NCBI GenBank assembly: GCA_964502005.1
Contig: CAZCUX010000016.1
Location: 1 to 64,000 of the forward strand
From: CAJWOS01 sp964502005
GTDB lineage: Bacteria > Myxococcota_A > UBA796 > UBA2385
DNA: 64,000 nt
Reading direction: 5' to 3'
Made by a program: the position numbers and the translations under genes. This document shows, piece after piece, positions 52,892 through 61,887 of this stretch (position 1 is the first letter of the stretch; each line of letters opens with the position of its first letter). The notes beneath the pieces were generated by a model. That model saw nothing but the letters and a program-made list of their open reading frames with translations, searched no databases and had not been told where the DNA came from.

Positions 52892-54457
52892 TCAAGACCC
52901 ATTGAGCCAGCGCAGGAGGGTGTTTCGGCCAATGCCGAGGCGGCGGGCGGCCTCACTGCGGTTGCCATCGCATTGCGCGACCGCCCACTGCACATACGCC
53001 GCCGTGAGGTCGTGGAGGGGCACGAGCGGGGTGGAGAAGCCCGAGGCGTCGGCGTTGTCGGGGACTGGCGGCGCGGGGCTGTCGAGGCCCAAGTCGGGGG
53101 TGTCGATGTCGCCGCCGGGCGCGAGGATCAGGGCCGACTCCAGGCGGTGTTGCAGCTCTCGTACGTTGCCGGGCCAGTTGTGGGCGTGGAGGCGGGCGCG
53201 GGCTTCGTCGGTGAGGCGCACCGCAAGGCGGCCGTGGCGGCGGCGAAACGCGAACAAGAAGTGGTCGATGAGACGGTCGAGGTCGCCGTGTCCGCGCGCA
53301 CGCAGAGGCGGCACTTTTACCTCTACGACGCGAATTCGGTAGTAGAGGTCCTCTCGAAACGCGCCGCGGGCGACCATCGCCTCCAAGTCGCGGTGGGTGG
53401 CACACACAAAACGGACATCTACCTCCAGAGAGCGATTTCCACCGACGGGAAAGACCGAGCGGGACTGGAGGAGCCGCAGCAGCTTGGCTTGTATCGGCAG
53501 GGGCAATTCGCCGATTTCGTCCAAAAACAGCGTGCCGCCGTGGGCCATCGCTGCACGCCCCCGCGCGTCGCGCACAGCGCCGGTAAACGCGCCGCGCACA
53601 TGTCCAAACAGCTCGCTCTCAATCAGCTCCGGCGGGAGCGCGGCGAGGTCGACGACGACAAAAGGGCCGCTGCGGCGGTCGGAGTTGTCGTGAACAGCCC
53701 GTGCGAGGAGCTCTTTCCCCGTTCCCGACTCGCCGCGCAGCAGCACGGTCGCGTCGGTGCGGGCCGCGCGCAACACGTGGCCGTTGACCTCGCGCATCGC
53801 CGCGCTGTCCCCGACGATGTGGTTGAAGCCAAAGCTGAGTGGGTGACTGGGAACCGTCGAGAGCTGGCTTGCGAGGCTGCTCACGGCCAAGAGGCGCCCG
53901 ACGCCGTCGGCCAACGCGTGCAGCGCCGTAATATCGTCGGGGTCGAAGTCGCCGCTGGACTTGTTGAGCACTTGGAGCACGCCAACAATTGAGCGGGCCC
54001 GGCCGACGCGCGGCGTGTCTGCGTGGTCGAGAACGGGCACCGCCAGCTGGGAGCGCGTGCGGTAGCCCGTTTGGGTGTCGATACGGGGGGAAAAACGGGG
54101 GTCTGTGGAGTTGTGCGGGACGTGAATGGTCTCCCCGGTCGCCGCGACCCACCCTGCGACGCCTTCGCCCATACGAAGCCGAATCTCGGTGATTTCCGGC
54201 AGCAACGCCACCCGGCTTACGAGCTCGCCGCGGACGCGGTCCACCAAATACAAGGTGCCCCGGTCGGCGCCCATTCGGCCGACCGCTTCATCGACGACCC
54301 GCGCCAGAACATCGTCCAGGTCGAGCTTGCGGTCGACGAGCTGCGAGTGGAGATGGTCCAGTGTGTCCGCCACGGCGTCTCGGGTCCGCCCTTGTTGGGG
54401 AGCAGGCGGGCGCGCTTCGTAAGCTGCTGGGGCGGGTTTTGCACCTGTGCTGTTCAC
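52892..54457 (-). CDS. Sigma-54-dependent transcriptional activator, GAF-AAA+-Fis
   Basis: A 521-residue NtrC-class activator with a GAF sensor. Residues about 30-195 are GAF-like (DTLDHLHSQLVDRKLDLDDVL, GADRGTLYLVDRVRGELVSR, VGVLQVLNKSSG). The AAA+ domain has Walker A GESGTGKE, the GAFTGA loop that contacts sigma-54 (RGAFTGAVRD), LFLDEIGELPLPIQAKLLR (Walker B) and RFVCATHRDL. The C-terminal helix-turn-helix (GNRSEAARRLGIGRNTLLRWL) is Fis-like. No receiver domain is present, so the GAF probably senses a ligand. The start is GTG 54457, overlapping the stop of the MBL-fold gene (GTGA), so they are cotranslated. Confidence 0.93.
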   Translation of the reverse strand: MNSTGAKPAPAAYEARPPAPQQGRTRDAVADTLDHLHSQLVDRKLDLDDVLARVVDEAVGRMGADRGTLYLVDRVRGELVSRVALLPEITEIRLRMGEGVAGWVAATGETIHVPHNSTDPRFSPRIDTQTGYRTRSQLAVPVLDHADTPRVGRARSIVGVLQVLNKSSGDFDPDDITALHALADGVGRLLAVSSLASQLSTVPSHPLSFGFNHIVGDSAAMREVNGHVLRAARTDATVLLRGESGTGKELLARAVHDNSDRRSGPFVVVDLAALPPELIESELFGHVRGAFTGAVRDARGRAAMAHGGTLFLDEIGELPLPIQAKLLRLLQSRSVFPVGGNRSLEVDVRFVCATHRDLEAMVARGAFREDLYYRIRVVEVKVPPLRARGHGDLDRLIDHFLFAFRRRHGRLAVRLTDEARARLHAHNWPGNVRELQHRLESALILAPGGDIDTPDLGLDSPAPPVPDNADASGFSTPLVPLHDLTAAYVQWAVAQCDGNRSEAARRLGIGRNTLLRWLNGS

Positions 54458-55272
54458 AGCGGCACATTCACGCCCTCTCGGGCGGCAAATGCTCCCGAAA
54501 ACCGCGCCTGGGCTTGGGCTTCGATGTCCGCGACGCCTGCGTCGACGCGCCGGGGGTCGTGGTGAAACAGCGCGAGGCGCTGGGCATCGGCGGCGCGTGC
54601 ACATTCGACGGCTTCGGCGTCGGTGCTGTGTCCCCAGCCGCGGCGGGGCGGGCCTTGCGTTCCGTTGTATTCGGCGTCCGTGTACTGGGCGTCGTGTATC
54701 AGGAGGTCCGTGCCCGCCGAGAGCGCGATGAGGCGACGGTCGATGCGGCCGGCGTGCTCGATGTCGGTCGCGTAGACGAGGCTTCGTCCTCCGGCTTCGA
54801 TGCGCCACGCGAGAACGCCGTCGGGATGGTCCAAATCGATGGGGGTGAGGCGAAACGGACCCACCTCGAATGCCCGGCCCGGCTGGGCAGACGCGAAGTC
54901 CATTTGGGCCGAAAAGGCGTCGAGGCCGATGGGCCATTGGGGCGGGCGCAGTTGGTGAACCAGGGCGTCCCGCACCGAACCGGACGGGCGGTTGGCGCCG
55001 ATGAGGGTGAGGCGCGAGCCGGGATGAAACGCGGGCCCAAAGAACGGAAAGCCCTGAATGTGGTCCCAATGGACGTGGCTGAACAGGATGGTCAGCTTGT
55101 GGGGGCCGAAGCCAAGGTGGTCGCCGAGGGCACGAATCCCGGTGCCTGCATCGAGGATGAGACGCTCTCCGTCGTGTTCTACTTCGACACAAGACGTGTT
55201 TCCGCCGGTCGTATGGTATGGATCGCCACTGACGGCGATAGACCCCCGCACACCCCAGAATCGAACGTTCAT
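54454..55272 (-). CDS. Metallo-beta-lactamase-fold hydrolase (paralogue B)
   Basis: A 272-residue MBL-fold protein with SHVHWDHIQGFPFF (metal motif HxHxDH), then a DLDHPDG strand, IHDAQYTDAEYN and LFHHDP. It is a paralogue of the protein at 16274-17155, sharing VRGSI, GNTSCV, DAGTGIRALG and WGHS. ATG 55272 has GGAGG upstream; the frame is open to 55557 over unlike sequence. It is the first gene of a two-gene unit with a GAF-type sigma-54 activator, so it may alter the ligand the activator senses. The substrate is unknown. Confidence 0.85.
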   Translation of the reverse strand: MNVRFWGVRGSIAVSGDPYHTTGGNTSCVEVEHDGERLILDAGTGIRALGDHLGFGPHKLTILFSHVHWDHIQGFPFFGPAFHPGSRLTLIGANRPSGSVRDALVHQLRPPQWPIGLDAFSAQMDFASAQPGRAFEVGPFRLTPIDLDHPDGVLAWRIEAGGRSLVYATDIEHAGRIDRRLIALSAGTDLLIHDAQYTDAEYNGTQGPPRRGWGHSTDAEAVECARAADAQRLALFHHDPRRVDAGVADIEAQAQARFSGAFAAREGVNVPL

Positions 55273-55506
55273 GGTACCTCCGCATGCGTCCCCATTCGAG
55301 GGACAACGACCGTCAATGCAAGTTGCGTTCCAGTTTGGAAAACATCGGCGCGCAGGGCGCACGTTTGCGGCAGACGAGGGACGAAGAGTGGAGGAAAGCA
55401 CCGTGATTGACGCTTTGTTGGGTGACTCGGGAAGAGAGGGGCAGGCGCGCGGGTCCGCTTCTGCAGGTGGGGGGCTGCTGGGTGCCGTGTCCGGCGGAGT
55501 GCAGCG

Positions 55507-56481
55507 ATGATCGATTCCCGAACACCTAACCGTTCCATTTTGGAACAGGTGATCCAAAATGGATCAGTTGGTGCGCGACCTGTGCGCGCGGCGGGCGGTC
55601 TGGGCGCTGAAGCGGGCGCGACACCGCTTGTGGAGGTTGAGGACCGCGCCGCAGTGGTGCGGGTCGACGTTGGACGGGCAATAGCGGAGGGCGCCTGGAC
55701 GCCCGATGCAGCTCCGTCGCCCCCGATGGCCGAGGCGCCGACCGACCGCGCGCCGAATCCCGACGAAGGCGGACCCGTGGCGGCATTGCCTCCGGTCGCC
55801 GAAGGTCCACCGGTGCCCGCCGAAGCGCCGTCGATAGCAGGGGAGCCCCCCGCGGCGGCGTGGGCAGACATCCTGGCGGCGTGGGCCCGCTTTTTTCGTC
55901 CGCCGCCCTCCCCGGCCCCGAAAGCCCCGATGCCGCGTTCGGCGTCGGCCGTAGGACAAGCGCCATTGGGGGCCTTGTCGGAAGGCCGGCTCTTGGTGGC
56001 CGAGTCCGAGGCACGCTCGCTTCGTGGCCTCGTGCGACCCCTTCTGGGGACCTTGGCGTTTGTGGCCGAGGCCCGGCGGGCGCTCGGTCATGGGGCCCAA
56101 GCGGTCGACCCCCAGCAGCACGCGGCATGGCACGCCGAGGCGCGCGCGTGGACGGAGCGGGCTGTGCGCTCGGCGCGTGCGTTGTTGCGGGAGGCGCCGG
56201 CGACGGATGCGCGATTGCGACCGCTGTTGTCCGAGGTTCGGGCGGCGGTTGGTGTGCTGTTGGCGTCGGAGAACCCGTCGCTGCGTCAACTCGCGGAGGT
56301 CGAGACCGTCGGCCTTGCGCTCGCGCGCGCACTCGGCGTGGATGTGGATGCGTGGCGCAGTGTCGACCACTTGCCCGTGGGACGCGCCGCGCCCCCGCGG
56401 CAGACCCGCGCCGTCATGTGGGCGGTTGCCGCGGTGGTGCTGGGCCTTGGCCTTGTGTGGGCGTGGCGGCTGCGCGGTTGA
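55507..56481 (+). CDS. C-terminally membrane-anchored protein, unknown
   Basis: A 324-residue protein with a Pro/Ala-rich, low-complexity first half, a helical second half (EARSLRGLVRPLLGTLAFVAEARRAL) and a single C-terminal membrane segment (AVMWAVAAVVLGLGLVWAW). Function unknown. GGCGGAG precedes ATG 55507, but two palindromes (55532-55565) lie inside the first 20 codons. A second frame from ATG 55560 has markedly G/C-rich third positions for 40 codons, so either the start is wrong or there is a frameshift. The C-terminal half is reliable; the N-terminus is not. Confidence 0.55.
   Translation: MIDSRTPNRSILEQVIQNGSVGARPVRAAGGLGAEAGATPLVEVEDRAAVVRVDVGRAIAEGAWTPDAAPSPPMAEAPTDRAPNPDEGGPVAALPPVAEGPPVPAEAPSIAGEPPAAAWADILAAWARFFRPPPSPAPKAPMPRSASAVGQAPLGALSEGRLLVAESEARSLRGLVRPLLGTLAFVAEARRALGHGAQAVDPQQHAAWHAEARAWTERAVRSARALLREAPATDARLRPLLSEVRAAVGVLLASENPSLRQLAEVETVGLALARALGVDVDAWRSVDHLPVGRAAPPRQTRAVMWAVAAVVLGLGLVWAWRLRG
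55532..55565. promoter_or_regulatory. Two adjacent palindromes, operator-like
   Basis: GTTCCATTTTGGAAC (55532-55546) and GATCCAAAATGGATC (55551-55565) are both inverted repeats, and together they form a 10-bp-arm inverted repeat, CCATTTTGGA with TCCAAAATGG. They lie between the divergent MBL-fold gene and the reading frame of the next gene. The pattern suggests cooperative binding of a regulator to two sites. Confidence 0.5.
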
Positions 56482-56493
56482 GCGAAGGCGGGG

Positions 56494-57015
56494 CTATCTC
56501 GCGGCGGCTGCGGTCTCTTTTCCAATCGCCGCTCGGCCTTGGGCGGTCAGCGTGGCCTCTCCGCGCGCGTGGTCGAAGAGGATGAGGTCGTCGTCGAGCA
56601 GGCTTTCCATGAGGTCACTGAACTTTTTGTGGGCGATAAAATAGCGGCGCTCGCTATAGTCGTGCATCTCGGCAAGACCGGCCTTTCCGCCCTTTTCGTC
56701 GATAAACCGCAGCACCGCCAAGCGCGTGCGGGCGAGGTGGCGTGCCGCCTTGGCGGCGACGTCGTCGGCGGAGGGTTCGGACGGGGGGGACGCCGCTGCC
56801 ACGGGCGCTGGGCGCAGCGGCGCTTCGGGCGCAGGGGGAGCGGGAGGTTCTTGGGGACGGGCCGGCGGGGGGACCGCAGCGGCAGCGGGGGGGGGAGCGG
56901 TCGAAGGAGCCACAGATCCGGCCGCGCGGGCAGAGGGCGGCGTTTTCCCCGCGGGTGCAGAGAGAGGACGAAAGAATGTCTTGATGCGGGATTTGACGCG
57001 TTGGCGGAGTCCCAT
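56494..57015 (-). CDS. Pro-rich protein with C-terminal winged-helix-like domain
   Basis: A 173-residue protein with a basic N-terminus (LRQRVKSRIKTFFRPL), a Pro/Ala-rich linker of about 60 residues and a C-terminal 75-residue segment (LARTRLAVLRFIDEKGGKAGLAEM ... LMESLLDDDLILFDHARGEATLTAQGRAAI). The C-terminal helix-helix-strand pattern looks like a winged helix. It may be a DNA-binding or protein-interaction module; family not recognised. ATG 57015 has a weak GGGA. It converges with the anchored protein gene (12 bp apart). Confidence 0.6.
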   Translation of the reverse strand: MGLRQRVKSRIKTFFRPLSAPAGKTPPSARAAGSVAPSTAPPPAAAAVPPPARPQEPPAPPAPEAPLRPAPVAAASPPSEPSADDVAAKAARHLARTRLAVLRFIDEKGGKAGLAEMHDYSERRYFIAHKKFSDLMESLLDDDLILFDHARGEATLTAQGRAAIGKETAAAAR

Positions 57016-57106
57016 GATGTTTTCCCGTTGCACCGGATTCCGGTCGTCGTGGTGCCCGATGCGCTATCCTCGTGGTGACGCCATGCCAGCGCGGCGGGAG
57101 GTGAAC

Positions 57107-57997
57107 ATGCAACCGCGAGCCGTTCGGCGCCGGGATGGACCCCCCATCGACCGGGCTGCACACCCGCCCCTTGCGCGCGACGTGGTCGTGCTGGTGCTGG
57201 ATTCTTGCCGGTTTGACTCGTTTGTGGCTGCGGCGCCGCGGTCGTTGCGGCGATTGGGAGAAACGGAGCGGCGATTCAGTTATGCAAGCTGGACGGCGCC
57301 CTCGCATTACAACCTGCTGATGGGCTTGTTGCCCCATGCGAGCCCCACACACGTCGTCGCGAGCACGGCGTACTCCCGAGACATCGCGCGGTGGTCGGAG
57401 CGCCTCGGCGTGCCCGATGTGGGCTTCTCGTCGATGTTGCCGCGCATGTGGCTTCCCGCTTTTTTGCAGTCCATCGGCTATTTGACACGCGCGATGGTCA
57501 GCATGCCGTCTCTCAATCCGCAGACGCCGCTCGCCGTCGATTTCGATACCTTCGAACAAATGGCCACCCACAACGACTTGGGTGCCATGCTCGACCGATT
57601 GACCTTCGACGACCACCGCCCAACGTTTTGGCTGCTCAACGCGGGCGAGACCCACTATCCGTACGCCCCCGCGCACGAACCGGCTTCGGATTGGCCGCGT
57701 ATTCACGGGCTTCATGGCGTGTTTCGGCGCTTGGCCGCAGGGGAGCCGGTGTCGGTAGAATCTGCGGCGCGCGTGTTGGATGCGGCGAGTCTAAACGCTC
57801 TCCAACAGCGGCAAGTGGCGGTGGTTCAACACTTGGACGCGCTGTTTGAGCGACTGCTGCAATCGGTGCCGCCAGGGACGTGGGTCATCGTCACGGCAGA
57901 CCACGGCGAGCTGTTTGGCGAGGGCGGCTACTTTGGTCACGGTCCTATTCTGCATGAAAAAGTGCTGGAGGTGCCGTTTGTCGAGGGCTTGGTCTAA
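57107..57997 (+). CDS. Sulfatase/alkaline-phosphatase-superfamily protein
   Basis: A 296-residue enzyme. The fold is marked by VVVLVLDSCRFDSF (metal-binding Asp) and VIVTADHGELFGEGGYFGHG (metal-binding Asp-His). The place of the formylglycine Cys in sulfatases (C-x-P-x-R) is occupied by W-T-A-P-S-H, so Thr is the probable nucleophile. That fits phosphotransferase or phosphodiesterase members better than true sulfatases. No signal peptide or membrane segment is present. ATG 57107 has GGGAGG 5 nt upstream. The stop lies inside the end of the opposite gene, a 53-nt tail-to-tail overlap. Confidence 0.75.
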   Translation: MQPRAVRRRDGPPIDRAAHPPLARDVVVLVLDSCRFDSFVAAAPRSLRRLGETERRFSYASWTAPSHYNLLMGLLPHASPTHVVASTAYSRDIARWSERLGVPDVGFSSMLPRMWLPAFLQSIGYLTRAMVSMPSLNPQTPLAVDFDTFEQMATHNDLGAMLDRLTFDDHRPTFWLLNAGETHYPYAPAHEPASDWPRIHGLHGVFRRLAAGEPVSVESAARVLDAASLNALQQRQVAVVQHLDALFERLLQSVPPGTWVIVTADHGELFGEGGYFGHGPILHEKVLEVPFVEGLV

Positions 57998-59522
57998 CGC
58001 CATGGCGGCGCCGCACCAGCCCGACGCAAAAGAGAGGCAATAGCCAGGTGCCGGCGGTGGATGCCGTGGCGCACCCGCAGCCTTCTTTTCCGTCTGCTTC
58101 GTCAAAGCCTGTGTCGGCGTCGGGCAGGCGCACCCACAGGTGGCTCGTGATGGTGCGCGGGAGTCCGTCGCGGCTCAATAGCGCCCGCACCCGTGTTTCT
58201 CCGGTCGGCGGCGCGCTGACCGTCCAGGTTTGGGTCCAGGGGTCGGCGTCCACAAACCAGCTTTGGTCGTTTTCGCCGTTTGTCCACACCGACAAGGTCC
58301 CGCCTTCGCCGCCAGCAACGGTGACCGAGAGCGTTGCGGAGGTGGCGAACACGGTGTCGCCCATCCGGCCGTCGCTGTCGAGGATGACCATCGGGTCGTC
58401 GGGTCCGCCGAGCTTGACGACGGTGCGCCCATTGCGGATTCCGGTGAGAATGGCGTCAACACTGAGGTTTTCGGCTTCAACGAGAGTGGTCGGATGTCCC
58501 AAGGGGCTCGACAACACGCCGTCTTCGGTGCCGCCGTTGTGGTCGTCGCTCCCGCCGAGTGCCGCTGCGTGGACGCCTGCCGCGCAGGTCGCATCCCAGA
58601 GCAATACGCCGGCGTCAAACAGCAGGGTGCCGACGGTGTCGACGCTGAGGGTCTGCACCTCGACGCCGTCGAGCAGCGTGGGCGCTACGGTGTGCTCCCA
58701 GCCGCAGCCAAGGCATACGTCGCCAAGTTGCAGGCCGGGGTGGGCCGGTGCGAACAGGGCGTCTTGGTCGTGTGCTGCTATGATGGCGTCTTCGGCGGTC
58801 AAGCCGTCGACGCCCACCCAAAACGGGATGGTGTCGGTGGCGCCAATCGCGAGCGCGTGGCCTTGGTGCGTCGTCCATTCGATGCCAGGCAGCAGCAGCA
58901 CGTCGGGGTGGCGCGCTTGAACGGCGGACAGCAGCGTGAGGTGGGAGACGGTGTTGTGCTCACTCAACAGGACAAAGTCGAGCCCTTGCGCGACCGCCGC
59001 GTCGGCGACTTCATCCAGGGTGGGCCACGCATCGCCGGATTGGCGGGAGTGGACGTGAAAGTCGCCGGCATACCAGCGGGCAGTGCTTTCGAGGGGAGCA
59101 GGCGGCACAAAATCGCCGCGGTCGGGGTCGGGCGCAAGGCTTGGTAGGTCCCGAAACCACACGTCGAGGATGACGTTGTAGGGGACATCTTGGCTGCCTG
59201 GTAGGCCCACGAGCACCTTCCATGTGCCCGCGGAAATCGGCCCCGGGAGGTAGCTGCGGCTGGCGTTTTCCGTGCCAATGACGATGTTTTCCGCGTTGCC
59301 GCCGCCCCAGCCGCGCAGAGCACCCGTGGGGTCCAGCAGGCCCCAGTCGGTAATCGACGAGGTGGATGTGGAACGGTGGGCGATTTCTAGCTCGGCGACG
59401 CCTTCGGGGACCACAATGTCGACGGTCGTGAAGCCGCCGGATGGAACAGGTGACGGAATCGTCTGTTCGACGGTGAGGTCTTGGGCCATGGCCACCGATA
59501 CAACGCTGGGTATCCACCACAT
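57945..59522 (-). CDS. PHP-domain (CehA/McbA-like) secreted metallohydrolase with MYXO-CTERM tail
   Basis: A 525-residue secreted protein. The signal peptide is short (MWWIPSVVSVAMAQ). Residues about 20-130 form an immunoglobulin-like beta region; a PHP metal-hydrolase domain then follows: DFHVHSRQSGDAWPTLDEV, LSEHN, LLPGIEWTT and GGSDDHN, the His/Glu/Asp pattern of PHP enzymes. The C-terminus has GCGCATAS, hydrophobic residues and RRRH, a MYXO-CTERM tail, but 16 more residues follow the Arg cluster, which is unusual. ATG 59522 has GGAG 6 nt upstream. It may act on a phosphoester at the surface. The 3' end overlaps the sulfatase-like gene. Confidence 0.83.
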   Translation of the reverse strand: MWWIPSVVSVAMAQDLTVEQTIPSPVPSGGFTTVDIVVPEGVAELEIAHRSTSTSSITDWGLLDPTGALRGWGGGNAENIVIGTENASRSYLPGPISAGTWKVLVGLPGSQDVPYNVILDVWFRDLPSLAPDPDRGDFVPPAPLESTARWYAGDFHVHSRQSGDAWPTLDEVADAAVAQGLDFVLLSEHNTVSHLTLLSAVQARHPDVLLLPGIEWTTHQGHALAIGATDTIPFWVGVDGLTAEDAIIAAHDQDALFAPAHPGLQLGDVCLGCGWEHTVAPTLLDGVEVQTLSVDTVGTLLFDAGVLLWDATCAAGVHAAALGGSDDHNGGTEDGVLSSPLGHPTTLVEAENLSVDAILTGIRNGRTVVKLGGPDDPMVILDSDGRMGDTVFATSATLSVTVAGGEGGTLSVWTNGENDQSWFVDADPWTQTWTVSAPPTGETRVRALLSRDGLPRTITSHLWVRLPDADTGFDEADGKEGCGCATASTAGTWLLPLFCVGLVRRRHGVRPSPRQTAPPALFHAE

Positions 59523-59712
59523 TGGCGTCTCCAACAAGCAGAGTCTTCCGGCGAGATAACGCGTCTATCGGCTGTCTTGGTGCAATCGGGTGCCTTGCTT
59601 CCAAAAACCGCCCAAGAAAAATTCGAGGGAAGTCATCGGAACGAAGGGCGAAGGGTTTCCAGTTGCGGATTGCTTGGGCTATCTTTCGGCGACTCATTGA
59701 AAGGGAGAGTCA

Positions 59713-60270
<558 letters not shown>

Positions 60271-60567
60271 GCGGTTCGCGCGTTCAACGCGCCGCTGGCG
60301 GGGATTGTCACACTTGGTATGTCTCCTTAGCCGGCGGCGGGCGGTGCGTCTCTAGAGCCCCGCGTCGTTTGTGAATGCCCCGGGGTGTCGTCCTGGACCG
60401 TCGCGTCGCCGTCTATGTTGTCCGCCTGCGGTATTCTGCATTGGTTTGGACAAACTGACGCTTTGGGGTGGCGCGTCGGGAAGGAGCCACGTACCTTTCC
60501 GAAAACGTTTCCTCGGTCGAACCGGGAGCAACCGATTTTCGCCGCATGTTGGTCCACCTTCCGTCGT

Positions 60568-61248
60568 TTGGGGTGGCTGTCCCTGGTCTTAGGGGTGGCC
60601 CTGTCGATGGGTTGCGTGCGCTCGTACCAGCCGTTGCGCGGGCTTCACGACCCTTTGGCGGTCGACCCAACGCTGCCCAACTTTTCCGGCGTAGCGCTCG
60701 ATATTGCGTGCGTCGAAGGCCCGGACCTCCCGCGCGCCGACGCCGCCCAGCTCTGCGCGCGTGTCGGCAACTTGTTTGAAAACCAGGGCGCCGATGTTCG
60801 TACATCTACCGGCGACCCACGGGTCCGCGACGAAACGCCAGGTGCCGAAAGTGAGCGTCCCGCCGACCTGCAGCTCGAAATCCGATCTCGCACCCTCACG
60901 CGCGGCCGGTATCCGTGGTCGTGGGCCTTGTGCTCGATTTCGTTTACCATTGTGCCGGCTGTCCGCGATTTCTCGTTTTCCCAAGAGCTGATTGTCCGCG
61001 ACCCAAGAGGCTTTGTCTTGGCCCAAAAAACGCTCGAAGGACGCATTGTGGAGTCATGGGGCGCAGGGATCTGGGTCGGCAACAAAGTGCTCGACTGGAC
61101 CACCCGCGACAAAGCGGAGCGTATGATTACGGACTCCTTCGGCGCCGAAATGTCCGCCGATATGTACGGGCAGCTCACCCAGCTGGTGTTCAACTCCTTG
61201 GCGCGGTCGCGGGTCACTATCGGTGGCCAAGCCCCGCGGGGAGGCTGA
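60568..61248 (+). CDS. Putative lipoprotein, unknown (start uncertain)
   Basis: A protein of about 226 residues. GWLSLVLGVALSMGC looks like a lipoprotein signal with Cys16 after TTG 60568. In-frame starts also exist at 60385 (GTG) and 60415 (ATG); the Arg-Arg just upstream of 60568 would fit a signal n-region if one of those is used. The mature part has a beta pattern with LALDIACVEG, CARVGNLFENQGADV and LTRGRYPWSWALCSIS. No family recognised. It ends 3 bp before the next gene, so it probably belongs to the same envelope operon. Confidence 0.6.
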   Translation: MGWLSLVLGVALSMGCVRSYQPLRGLHDPLAVDPTLPNFSGVALDIACVEGPDLPRADAAQLCARVGNLFENQGADVRTSTGDPRVRDETPGAESERPADLQLEIRSRTLTRGRYPWSWALCSISFTIVPAVRDFSFSQELIVRDPRGFVLAQKTLEGRIVESWGAGIWVGNKVLDWTTRDKAERMITDSFGAEMSADMYGQLTQLVFNSLARSRVTIGGQAPRGG

Positions 61249-61251
61249 CGC

Positions 61252-61887
61252 ATGCCCATTTCGCGGTTTTTGCCCACGATTTTGTGGCCGTTTGTCGCGC
61301 CGGGCGCCCCTGCGCCGGGGCTCGCCCAAACCCGCGCGGAGACCCGTCGTTTGGTGTGTGAGACGATGGATGCCACCGAAGCTCACACGCGGGCGCCGTA
61401 CGCGGTGCGCGCCCGTGGACCGCGGGAGACCGAGCGAAACGAAGCGTATGTCATTTGCCACGAGCGCTTGCTGCCCGAGGGCGCCCGCAGTCCTGCAGAT
61501 GCGGCGCTCTTGGACCATTTGTACGCCCAAACGGAGGCCATCGCCCGCTTGGCCATTCACCCGTCCCTCGCTGGCCGCCAATATTGGGTGGAGGCCCATG
61601 TGCCGTCGCCGGTGGTGGCGGGAAAGGTGCGGTTCGCGACGCAAAACGCGCTGATGGCCAAGGGTGTCGCCGTTTCTGACCGCACGCCTGTTTTGGGGCC
61701 CGTCGATATCGAATCGCTCTCGCGCTTGCCGCCCGCGTCCGCTTGGCCCGAAGCCTGCGCGCGCTACGCCTCTGTCGGCGCGCTCTCGGAAGGCGATGTG
61801 CTCTTGGCGACAATGGTCGTCGACCCCCGCGAGTCGACGCTCCACGCCGGCCTGTGCGCCGACGGCGTCTGGACCTGGCTCCGATGA
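61252..61887 (+). CDS. Putative secreted protein, unknown
   Basis: A 211-residue protein. The N-terminus MPISRFLPTILWPFVAPGAPAPGLA may be a signal peptide. Little else is recognisable: DAALLDHLYAQTEAIARLAIHP, RQYWVEAHVPSPVVAGKVRFATQ, and single cysteines at VCET, VICH, EACAR and GLCADG, four in the mature part that might form disulfides. It overlaps the next gene by ATGA (61884-61887), so the two are coupled. It likely works in the envelope with that beta-barrel-like protein. Confidence 0.65.
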   Translation: MPISRFLPTILWPFVAPGAPAPGLAQTRAETRRLVCETMDATEAHTRAPYAVRARGPRETERNEAYVICHERLLPEGARSPADAALLDHLYAQTEAIARLAIHPSLAGRQYWVEAHVPSPVVAGKVRFATQNALMAKGVAVSDRTPVLGPVDIESLSRLPPASAWPEACARYASVGALSEGDVLLATMVVDPRESTLHAGLCADGVWTWLR

